A stretch of DNA of 64,000 nt, from assembly GCF_036588685.1 (NCBI RefSeq), contig NC_086378.1, positions 12,999,578-13,063,577 on the forward strand, written 5' to 3'. The stretch comes from Mytilus trossulus (Eukaryota > Mollusca > Bivalvia > Mytilida > Mytilidae). This document shows, piece after piece, positions 23,441 through 32,802 of the stretch. Below the pieces are notes generated by a model. That model did no database searches, had not been told where the DNA came from, and was given only the letters and a program-made list of their open reading frames with translations. The stretch's first letter is position 1, and each line of letters begins with the position of its first letter. The position numbers and the translations under genes are program-made.

Positions 23441-26400
23441 TGTTGGAAATTTTGAAATGACATAACTTTGCCCTGGTCATCTAACAAATCTTGCACTGTC
23501 AAAATTCCCGCATTTGCCCAGTTTTTATAGTAGACTCTTGAACCACAAATTTTAAAGTTTTCTACCTCCCATAAAGAATAAGATAGAATTTCATCAATAT
23601 ATCTTGGTTTTCTAATTTGATTAAGGGTTTTCCAAGCATCAAAAACTTTTTGCCAAAATTTATTTAATGATCTTTTAATAGGCTCAATATAACTTATTTC
23701 AATAAAATTTATTTGCTCCACAATAGAGACTAATGTCACCCACTTTGAATTCGAATTATACAAACGTCTCACCCATGTAAGTTTTAGTCCCTGTATAAAT
23801 GCTTTTAAATTTAGCATTTTTAAACCACCCTTATAATAATCTTGACATAAAGATCTCGCTTGACCTTATCTGGTTTATTATCCCAGATAAAAGCATACAT
23901 TTTATTTGTTAAATTAAGTAACATATTCTAATCTGGACTAGGGATAGATAGAATCAGATGATTTAATTTAGCTATGACCAAAGTTTTAAAATTGTAATCT
24001 TTCCAAAGGGGGTGAGATACTGTTTTGACCATTTTTTCAAAGTGTTGTCTATATTATCTAAAACTGGCCTATAATTTAAATTAATCATTCTATCTAGGTC
24101 GACTGAAAAAGTAATTCCAAGTAGTTTAAATGTACTGGAGCCCCATTTCAATCCCCACTTTACACAAATTTGATCCTGACTATGTTTTTTGCTACCTATC
24201 CAAATAACACTTGTTTTTTCTATATTTATCTTAAGTCCCGAGATTTCAGCATACAATTGGAGAACACGAAGAGATGCATCGAGCGATTCTGGCGAGCCAT
24301 CTAATATCAAGGATGTATCATCTGCATATTGAGAAAGTACAAACTCTGTATCATCTATAGTAATACCCTTTATCTCCTTACTATTTCTTACCAAAATGCC
24401 TTATATTTCTGCACATAGCCAGAACATATAAGGGGATAAAGGATCTCCCTGTCTACAGCCTCTCTATATAGTTAAGAATTCTGACAGACAGCAGTTTTGT
24501 GTCACCGCAGCTGTTATATTGTTATAGAAGGTTTTAACCCAGGATGTAACAGATTCACCAAAATTAAAATATCTTAATGTATCATGAAGAAATGACCAAG
24601 ATATGGAATCGAATGCCTTCTCAAAATCAATCAGCAGGAGAATTCCTGGAATATTATTTTCTTCAGTAAAATGTAGAATATCATATATTAATCTACAATT
24701 TTCGCCTATATATCTACCTGGAACAAAACCAGTTTGATCCGAGCTTATTAATTTTGACAAAACAGATTTTATTCTCTCTGCTATACAGCTTGATGCCAAT
24801 TTATATGTAGAATTTAGTAAAGTAATAGGTCTCCAATTTTTAAGAAATTGTTTTGGTTTACCATCTTTTGGAATACATGTAATAACTCCCTGCCTCTGGG
24901 TGACAGACATTTTGCCCTTCCAAAACACAAAATTTATAGATCTAAGGACAAATTTACCAATATCGATCCAAAAAAATTAAAAAAATTCTACAGTGTAACC
25001 ATCAGATCCAGGACTTTTGTTATTTTTCATCCTCTTTAATGCTGCAGTTAATTCAGAAAAAATAATATTTCCCTCCAATGATTGCTTTTCATCCTCGCTA
25101 AGCTTTGGTATCTCGTCATAACAACATTCCCGTGTTAAATCAACCTTTTTTTAAACAATCTTGTTTTCTATAAAGTTTTTCACAAAACACCTTTGTCTGA
25201 TTTAAGATTTCTTTTTGTTCCTCCACTATAACACCATTTTCTAAAGTAAGTTTTTGAATAGTCTTATTAATATAATTTCTAGTCTCTAGATTTAAAAAAA
25301 AAATTTGTAGGTTTTTCTCCTTCTTCAATCCACTGACTTCTTGACCTAACATATTGTCCCTGAACCTTCTTTTGTCTATACATTTTAAATTCTGCTTTTT
25401 TCTGATCAATCTCTTCCAGATTTTCTACTGTTAGAGCATTTTCTTCTGATTGTTTTAATTTTGAAATAATTTCATTTTCAATTTTTATATCCGCCTTTTT
25501 TTTATAAGAGGCATATGAAATAGTTTTACCACGTATTTCTGTGGGTAGAGTTTCTAAAAATAACTGGTCATCAACAGTAAATTCAATTTCAGAGTTGTCA
25601 ATATTTTGTAAATTTTCATCTCTATATATCTTGACGGCATATTGTTCTTTTACTATACTTATGATTTGTTTTTATCTCCTTAACATAGTCAGTATCATGA
25701 AGAAGGGAATTATTAAACTTCCAAAGGCCTCTGCCTTTTAAAAATTCATTAATCTTGAAAGAAAAGACCACAGGTGAATGATCAGACCTGTAACTATTAT
25801 CAATTTTAACATCATTAACAAAGTGAAAAATATTATCAGAAATCAGAAAAAAATCTAAACGAGATTGTTTAAAGGTTTTTTTTTCCTCCAAGTAAATCTT
25901 TTTTACTTGAATATTTGTCAGGGTTAAAACGTTTATCAAGGAAAGATAAAAACAAAACATCAATACTTCTTTTAAAATAGATAAAAACAATGCTATGAAA
26001 TAGTCACTATTGATTGGAAATTAGGCCTATTTGCACTGTAGTTTAGCGGCTGTATGTGGGGTTTATTTCAAAGAGCACATTCATTATATGTACCTGAAAG
26101 CACAGTATTTTTAAATGACTAGAGAAACTATTTACATGATTTCAATGCAGAAACAAGTCTCGTTCAATGTGTAGAATAATTAAAATGATGCGATTCTAAA
26201 ATAGGAAAAACGAATAACAATGAAAATGAGCGAATGTGGGTTTATCATAACATTTATCAATTAGACTTTATTTAAAGAAAAAAACCTCAAATAAATCAAA
26301 ATTGAAACATGAAAAATAAAATCACAAAAAAGGTGAACTCCCAGAAAAATTCACAACGGGAAGTTCCTAATCAAATCCTTTAATTAATAGGATTATTACT

Positions 26401-26587
26401 TTTTAGTTTCAAAATCTCAAACCCTGAACCTAGTTATCGAAAAGTTGTTTCCAAATGTAAATCATAAAGATATTAAAAAGAACATAATAGTATATAAACA
26501 TTTTAAACTGTAAAATCGTAACAATATTAAAGACAGTCTGCATTAGGGTAAGGGTTACAATATACATTAAGGTTATTTTTTTTTAGT

Positions 26588-27325
26588 GTTTGTTTTGTAT
26601 ATGCGACTTTTTGTATTTTTTTTTTGTTCCTATAACGTGGCTCTGTACTTTAAAAGATTCCTTCAGTATGATATTGTTCTATTATATGTCATTATGATAT
26701 ATTTCTATTATGAAGTACTATATACGTTGAACCGCAAACGTCATAATCATTAAATCGCGTAGTGGAATCAACTGTTTTTGGATTCTTATAAATAATATAT
26801 ATAACTTTTGGATTAGTTTAAATCTCGGTCTTATTCTGAAATTTATTCTTACATACTTTTGATTTTTTAACCCTGTATGCTAACACTGCCTATGTTAATT
26901 TTAAAATTGTTTGTATGCACATTGAACGACAAATTTATGTGACGCATAAAAATTTCTGACGTCAGACACTCAAATCAATCAATGTACTAGTATTCGTAGA
27001 TAGTACATGTGTTTGCGTTCTGTTAAATTGGTCCTTTTAAAATTGGTATACGATGTTGACTGATGTACCAATATTTAGACTATTTTATTTATTGTGTCTG
27101 TTTAATTAACGCATCAATGCAAATATAACGGAATTTGATGAGACTGTTATTAAAGTGAGAGGGTTAGCGCTATAGAACCAGGTTAAATCCACCATTTTCT
27201 ACATTTGAAAATGCCTGTACCAAGTCAGGAATATTACAGGTCTTGTCCATGCGTTTTGTTATTTGATTTTGCCATGTGATTATGGACTTTCCGAATTGAT
27301 TTTCCTCTAAGTTCAGTATTTTTGT
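26588..27325 (+). repeat. Long interspersed repeat, copy 2
   Basis: This is a direct copy of 1505-2245. It lies 380 bp left of the TTAA-flanked transposon. The interval 25991-26587 shows nothing I can name. Confidence 0.75.
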
Positions 27326-27705
27326 GAATTTACTTTTTATTGGCAGCATTAGGGTTAGAATGACAGTCTGCATTAGGGTTAGTCCCAAATACTTATTAAT
27401 TTGCATATTCAATCTATAACAAAACTATTATGAAACAAAATAAAATTGTTCGCAGAGAAGTAGTTGGATGACATAAGGTCAGCTTAGTCTACAGATCATT
27501 TCTGGCAGACTTCAGAAAAACATAGAAAAAGGGGGATAATTGTATTTTTGAAAACGGCAGGCAACCATTTCTCTTTTAAGTCTATCAAATTTTATAATTT
27601 TTATTAACATTAAAGATAGACAATATCAAAAATAAAACGTACATCACATCACCGTTAGTCTGGATTTTTGTATTCATATTATACAAATTGGGTCTTATTC
27701 TTTAA

Positions 27706-27800
27706 AGAGCCACATCATTCAAAATTTCCAAAATTTTTATTTCTCATTTCCCTCATGATCCTTCATTTTTTAAACGATTGCAAAAAAGTCCGAGGAGAAA
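27706..27800 (+). repeat. Left terminal inverted repeat of the Kolobok-like element
   Basis: It has nine perfect terminal bases (AGAGCCACA) followed by imperfect similarity to the right arm, including 'gcaaaaaagtccgagga' (27780-27796) against the right-arm equivalent at the same distance from the end. TTAA precedes it. Confidence 0.75.
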
Positions 27801-27904
27801 ATTTACAATAATAATAAAGTTATTACCACAGGTGAGTTTTCGTCGATTTAAATCACCTGGATAAATTTCTCGGTCGGTAAGTTCCGTAAGCTCTCGGCAA
27901 AAAT

Positions 27905-27936
27905 ACGTCACATCGAGAACAGATATATACTTCCGG
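27905..27936 (+). promoter_or_regulatory. Subterminal CRE-like element upstream of the transposase gene
   Basis: ACGTCACATCGAGAACA (27905-27921) is matched perfectly by the reverse complement at 34822-34838, upstream of the other gene. The similarity continues as 'atat' and 'acttcc'. It contains the ACGTCA half of a CREB/ATF site. It lies about 90 bp before the transposase start codon and could be a shared promoter or a transposase-binding site (inference). Confidence 0.6.
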
Positions 27937-28009
27937 TTATTGAAATCACTTTGTTTACACTGAATCTACGTACAAATACCGAATATATATAAGTTTTTGT
28001 ATCATTATA

Positions 28010-28579
28010 ATGCCGAGGGGAGACCGTGGTGGTAAAAGCAGTGGAAGTGGCACAAGATGTGTTGCTGCCAACTGTGGAAATACACATAAAGATGGATATT
28101 CTTTGCATACTTTTCCGAAGGATCCATCACTTTGCCGACAATGGGTTGACTTCGTGAAGGCAAAGAGGGCAGTTTGGTCAGGTCCAACAGAATATTCTGC
28201 CATATGTTCAGATCATTTTACCATGGACTGTTTCCCATTTCGTTTTCGGTTTGAGTTGGAACACTTCGGACGAAAACCGAAGAAAGTGCAGCTGAACTGT
28301 AATGCCATACCTTCAGTGCATGCCGCACCAGAACCATTGCCATTGGCAGTTACCCCTAAGTCAAAGAACAGTTCCAAGGAGAAACGGAAGGCATCTACTA
28401 GCAAATCAGTCACCTCCACATCAGCATCACCAACAGTGACAAATACAACACCAACAGCAACTAAGACTAGAGCAATGCCATTCCCACTAGAAATGTTGTC
28501 ACCTTCTGAGGATGCAGTATGCCAAAGTTCTCCTCCAAAGAAAGTTCGTAGAGGATATGCAAAGAGAGAAACTGCAAGG
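28010..28579 (+). CDS. Transposase exon 1 (THAP domain and linker)
   Basis: It opens MPRGDRGGK, then CVAANC, HTFPKD, CRQWVDFV, YSAICSDHF. It ends in ...RETAR with donor 'gtaaga' at 28580, phase 0. The start is the first ATG of the open frame, just before the THAP finger. Confidence 0.88.
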
Positions 28580-31500
28580 GTAAGAATAGTCATCATGGTC
28601 ATTGGTTTCATTACTTCATAGGTTTATTAAAATTGCAGTACCATTTTTATCATTAATGCATACATATATATGTATTCTAGCAGGGGTCAATGGGGTTGTG
28701 GCACTTCCCACATGGTATCAGGTCCGTTCGCGCCCAATATACTTTCGCACCCTACACGTTCGCACCTCGCACGTTCGCACCCAAGGTCCGTTCGCACTCT
28801 ACACGTTCGCGCCCAATTTTAATTCAAATTCCAGTTGATAATTGGAAAATCATGATTTTTGTTTTTAATTGATTTGGTGTAAATACTGAATATTTAATTT
28901 TTAAATGAAAAACACAAAAGATAATTGTTTTTTAACAGCTTGGTCCCTTTGATCTGAAACAATGAAACAATAAAATATAGCAATACACTATTATAACCAA
29001 AACATGATCAAACATGATAAAATTTATTAAATACTCAAAAAAAACAGTGGGGGATCCAGGATATTTTATAAGTGGGGCCCACTGACAGACATAAAAGGGG
29101 TCCCACTCTAGTCACGCTTCATTGATTCCCTATATAAGCAACCAAATTTTTTCTCACTCCATTGTGAAACGAGTCAATGAAACAAAGTTATAGCAATACA
29201 CTAACCAAAACATAATTAAGATTTATTCAACTCAATAAAAAATGTTGTCATACTTTATTTTGAGACAACGAAAACAATTATACTTTTAGAATACTACTTG
29301 CCAAAACTTGATTACAAAGTTATTAAACCCAAAACCAATTAAAATTGGGCGCGTACATGTAGGGTGCGAACGGACTTTGGGTGCGAACATGTAGGGTGCG
29401 AAAGTGAAAGGGGGCGAACATGAGTGGGAGCGAACGGACCCGGATTCTTCCCACATAGTATATATACATGTACAAGATAATAGGATGCCCTGCTTTGATA
29501 AGTCACATTCTCCAGCTGGAATTGACAATATAAAAAATAAGAAGATATGGATTGATTGTCAATAAGATAACTCTCCACAAGAGACCAAAATACACTGAAA
29601 TTAACAACTATAGGTCACTGTACAGCCTTCAACAATGAGCAAAGCCTATTCCACATAGTTGCCAGCTGCTGAGATGACAAAATATATTGTTTTTGAGGCG
29701 AATTTGCTGGAACTATTTGATAGATGCAAAAAGTGTATGACACCTTGCAGAGGGAACATCAACTATGTGCATGGTTCACTGGTTAAAATATCTTATGTAT
29801 GTCCTGCCTGTGAATTTTCTTTCAAATGGTTTAGCCAGCCTTTTGTCGGGGGAAAGCCAGCTGGGAATTTAAGCATGTCTTCTGCCATTCTCCTCTCTGG
29901 ATCAATTCCTAGTAAAGTATTGAGGATGTACAACTTCATGAACATATCCTGTATCAGCATGAGTACCTACATGAGCCACCAGAAGTTCTTTATTTTCCCA
30001 GCAATTGGGCATGTTTGGTTTAATTACCAACAAGATTATGTTCATGATGTTATACAAAGTGGTAGAAGTGTTGTTCTTGGCGGTGATGGTAGATGTGACA
30101 CTCCTGGCCATTGCGCTAAATATGGAAGTTACAACATGATTGATTTGGATGAGGGAATTGTTGCAGATATTCAATTAGTTCAGGTATATATTTACATTTT
30201 TATGCTTTGAAATTAGTCCTAAAAAAATTATTCTGGAAATCAAATTAATAAATATAATTAATTATTATAAAAAAAAGTCTTCAATACTGATAAGCTGGAC
30301 TGACAGATGAGATGGACAAACTGACAAACACTGACAAGGTGGACTGACATATGGACAGCTTCCCCTAAACTAAACTGAACATCACCATGCATGTATAATA
30401 TAGAGCAGATTGTTTTTTCAGCAGGTCGAGAAGAATATTTTAGCTATCAGTATTTAAATTTTCAACTGTTATTATTTTCACAGAGTAATGAAGTTCCAAA
30501 TAGCCATCATATGGAAAAGGCTGGATTAGAGAGAAGTATTGAGTTTTTCCGTCACCATAACATACCAATAAAGACCATAATAACAGATGGACACAAAATG
30601 ATTGCCAAATGGATACGGGAACAGATGCCAGAAACAACACACCACTTGGATGTATGGCATGTTGCCAAAGGTTAGTTTTTTAAAATGCTGTTAAATGAAG
30701 TACTTTTTACAGTACTTAACTATTATTGGTCTTACTAACAGGTATGGGCTTTGCTCATTGTTGAACGCTGTACGGAGACCTGTAGTTGTTAATGTCTGTG
30801 TCATTTTGGTATTTTGTGGATAGTTTTCTCATTGGTAATCATACCATATCTTTTTTTATTTTGTTTCTAACCAGTTGACGCATTATGTTAAGTTAAAATA
30901 TAATAACATGGCTATTTTTCAGGTTTAAAGAAAAAGTTGGCCAAACTTTCGTTAGAAAAAGACTGCAAGGACCTTCAGCCATGGATAAAAAGTATTGTCA
31001 ACCATCTTTACTGGACTGCTGCCTCTTCGACAGGACTGGACCAGGTTGTCATTGTTGCTAAGTGGTATTCTATTCTGAACCACATCATAAATGTACATGA
31101 TGGGCATGGTGATGAATTTCCAGCATGTCAGCATGGGCCTTTAGAGGGCAGAGAAAGGCACAAGAAATGGCTTAAACCAGGTACTGATGATTCTTAATAA
31201 CGATATGTAAAACTAAGGGCATTCAACACAAGAGCCTTGGCTCATGTTTGTTTTCATGACATTTTTATATGTAGTATGTCGCTATTCTCAGCTGTTTTTA
31301 TGACCCAGCCGTAGGGGAAGGACATTAAGTTTTGCCCTATTCTGTCTGTACACCCCAAAATTGGTTTCAGTTTTCAGTTTGCTTCATCAATTGTTATAAA
31401 ACTCATACACAATTGCTTTTTACACCAAAACACAGATTAAATTTGTATTTTGGTGGGCCATTTTACCTTCCTTAAGTTATGCCCCTTTAAAAATGAGAAA

Positions 31501-32701
31501 AAAGTTTTGTTTCCATTCTCTATTTTAGCTAAATGTTATGAAACATATGTCCCTGTAAGTGTAACAATAATTTACAACACCTCGGTCAATATTTAATTTA
31601 ATTTCAGGAACAAAGGTGTATGAAAAGCTGCAGGGAATTGTGTGTCACTGGCAGATGAAAAAGAATATTGTCATGTTGTCACCAGGCAAACAAACATCAG
31701 CCTTGGAGGGTTACCATTCTGTCATAAACCATTTTGCACCCAAAATGATTGGCTTTTCCTACCATGGAATGCTTTGCAGGTAAAAAAATTGATAATGCTC
31801 CTCAGTGTACAGCATGGTACCGGTAATCTGTATGCACAAATTTAAATAATTTGCTAAAAAAGTTCATTGAAATTGCAGAAAGCCTTTTTGAGTTATTGTA
31901 CAATGTGACAAACTGAAACAGATGGACAATGGTATACCATAAAAAGTTCATGATAGCATATTAAATGAACTTGAGACTCAGTGTCTCTCTGTGCTTTTTA
32001 TTTTCATAATTTTGTCAGTAATTTTTGGTATGAATCAACTAAACTAAATTTGTTTAATTTAAAATTTTAACAGGTTGTGGCTGGCAGCTCTTCACTTTAA
32101 TGAGAACAGCCAAAGGGAACAAGCTGTAACAAAGGATGGCAGAGCACGGTACAAGATAGTCTATCCAAAGTTTAAGAAGGGGGATTACTCTGTCAAGAGA
32201 ATTTTGGTAGACTGCACATATGGTAAGTGATTCAAGAAATACTGATCTTTGAATGCCAGTATGTCAAGTGTTGGTCATTAATGTCTGGATTCTTTGTGTT
32301 TTACATAGTATTACATACACCACCAGGATGTTAGACAAGTAGATGTATCTAAGTTACACCCCAAAGATATTATTATCAATGAAAAATTAAAGATTTCTAT
32401 ATTTCGAAGTTAAAATGCTGCAGGATAACAGACAAGTATTTTAATGAATAAACTTTTTATTCTTGTAGACTATGTACAAAGAGTAATGACCACAGTGATG
32501 GGTCTTGGAAAGGTGTCACATATGAACGATCATGATGTTAAACTGCTGGTAGATGTTCCTCCTCCTCTTTGTAGTGAATATGAGAGACCAGACAAAGAGA
32601 TAGCAGTTCAAAATCTTATTAGCCGCTTCAACATTGGAGTAACTAGTCACTGTCAGCCTGATGGAAACCAGTGTAATTCTGGCCCAGGAATGTCCTCCTG
32701 A
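28010..32701 (+). CDS. THAP-domain Kolobok-like transposase, 7 exons, intact (697 aa)
   Basis: Exons 28010-28579, 29659-30183, 30484-30670, 30923-31180, 31608-31779, 32074-32222 and 32469-32701 join with matching phases, GT-AG sites and no stop before 32699-32701. The N-terminus is a THAP zinc finger (C17, C22, C66, H69, with P36, W45 and F70). A Ser/Thr/Lys-rich linker follows, then a Cys-containing region and an RNase H-like core with candidate catalytic acids D333 (GGDGRCD), D400 or D421 (ITDGHK, HLDVWH) and E547 (LEGYHS). The role would be binding the element's ends and cut-and-paste insertion at TTAA. Related THAP proteins of this kind are common in bivalves and corals. The intact frame and ordered introns mean it is either recently active or kept by selection. 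AATAAA lies at 32837-32842. The class and triad are my assignment by eye. Confidence 0.85.
28721..29440. mobile_element. MITE-like element with 104-bp terminal inverted repeats, in transposase intron 1
   Basis: Arms 28721-28824 and 29337-29440 are reverse complements with few mismatches and begin GGTCCGTTCGC. Each arm is itself built of repeated 'gttcgcacc' motifs. The 512-bp centre is AT-rich and non-coding. Outside the arms, similar strings 'cttcccacatggtat' (28704) and 'cttcccacatagtat' (29447) occur in the same orientation; they may be an imperfect target duplication, though the right one starts 6 bp away from the arm. The family is unknown to me. Confidence 0.75.
29555..29657 (+). repeat. 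Common mussel repeat, fragment reaching the exon 2 splice site
   Basis: The block 'aagataactctccacaagag' through 'cttcaacaatgagcaaagcc' matches 5690-5785. It ends where transposase exon 2 begins, so the repeat appears to supply or adjoin the splice acceptor. Confidence 0.7.
29659..30183 (+). CDS. Transposase exon 2
   Basis: It encodes a Cys-rich segment (CKKC, C.PAC) and the start of the catalytic core (GKPAGNLSMSSAILLSG, LGGDGRCDTPGHCAKYGSY, IQLVQ). The acceptor 'cacatag' fits phase 0; the nearby AG at 29664-29665 would give an immediate stop. Donor 'gtatat' is at 30184. Confidence 0.8.
30484..30670 (+). CDS. Transposase exon 3
   Basis: It reads SNEVPNSHHMEKAGLERS...TIITDGHKMIAKW...HHLDVWHVAK(G). 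The acceptor 'ttttcacag' precedes it and the donor 'gttagt' is at 30671. It carries two of the candidate catalytic Asp residues. Confidence 0.85.
30735..30855 (-). repeat. Common mussel repeat, inverted fragment in transposase intron 3
   Basis: On the minus strand it matches the start of 5655-5785, from 'gatatggtatgattaccaat' to 'caacaatgagcaaagccca'. Confidence 0.7.
30923..31180 (+). CDS. Transposase exon 4
   Basis: It reads (G)LKKKLAKLSLEKDCKDLQPWIKS...HLYWTAASS...VAKWYSILNHI...CQHGPLEGRERHKKWLKP(G). The acceptor 'tttttcag' precedes it and the donor 'gtactg' is at 31181. Confidence 0.85.
31608..31779 (+). CDS. Transposase exon 5
   Basis: It reads (G)TKVYEKLQGIV...SPGKQTSALEGYHSVINHFAPK...YHGMLC(R), including the candidate catalytic Glu in LEGYHS. 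The acceptor 'aatttcag' precedes it and the donor 'gtaaaa' is at 31780. Confidence 0.85.
32074..32222 (+). CDS. Transposase exon 6
   Basis: It reads (R)LWLAALHFNENSQREQ...ARYKIVYPKFKKGDYSVKRI...CTY(D). The acceptor 'tttaacag' precedes it and the donor 'gtaagt' is at 32223. Confidence 0.85.
32469..32701 (+). CDS. Transposase exon 7 with stop codon
   Basis: It reads (D)YVQRVMTTVMGLGK...NDHDVKLLVDVPPPLCSEY...QNLISRFNIG...SGPGMSS and stops at 32699-32701. The last 59 nt overlap the end of the P2RX7_C coding region on the other strand. Confidence 0.85.
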
Positions 32702-32802
32702 TACGTAATACTGCACATGAAGGAATGACTACCCGTACCTCTTTCCCAAGAAATTGCCAGCACCATCTTACAAACTGCCTGTATGCAGTATATCTGCTGC
32801 GT
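32643..32802 (-). CDS. P2RX7_C gene exon 3 (terminal)
   Basis: It reads (E)RSRYTAYRQFVRWCWQFLGKEVRVVIPSCAV...GFHQADSD, stop at 32643-32645. The acceptor 'gttttcag' lies just above 32802. A minus-strand AATAAA at 32456-32461 could be its polyadenylation signal, placing its 3' UTR across transposase exon 7. Confidence 0.87.

Larger units (their letters stand above)
21380..25990 (-). mobile_element. L1-like LINE, 5'-truncated, broken and carrying a nested insertion
   Basis: Read on the minus strand from 25990, it begins in the C-terminal part of the apurinic-type endonuclease (SRLDFFLISDN, YRSDHSPVVFSF). It continues through a linker to the RT with KNWRPITLLNSTYKL, TGFVPGRYIGEN, LLIDFEKAFDSISW, RGCRQGDPLSP (~24430) and YADDTSLILDG. 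It ends with a zinc-knuckle-like C-terminus (CTFCKEGPETIEHLFWSC, ~22000). Two in-frame stops flank the RGCRQGDPLSP motif, and several frames are shifted. The C-terminal part is split by an inserted repeat (22366-23440). An A-rich stretch on the minus strand near 21380 may mark its 3' end. Confidence 0.82.

Noticed and set aside
28213..28611. 132-codon ORF on the minus strand
   Set aside because: It is a shadow of transposase exon 1 with low-complexity composition and no domain.
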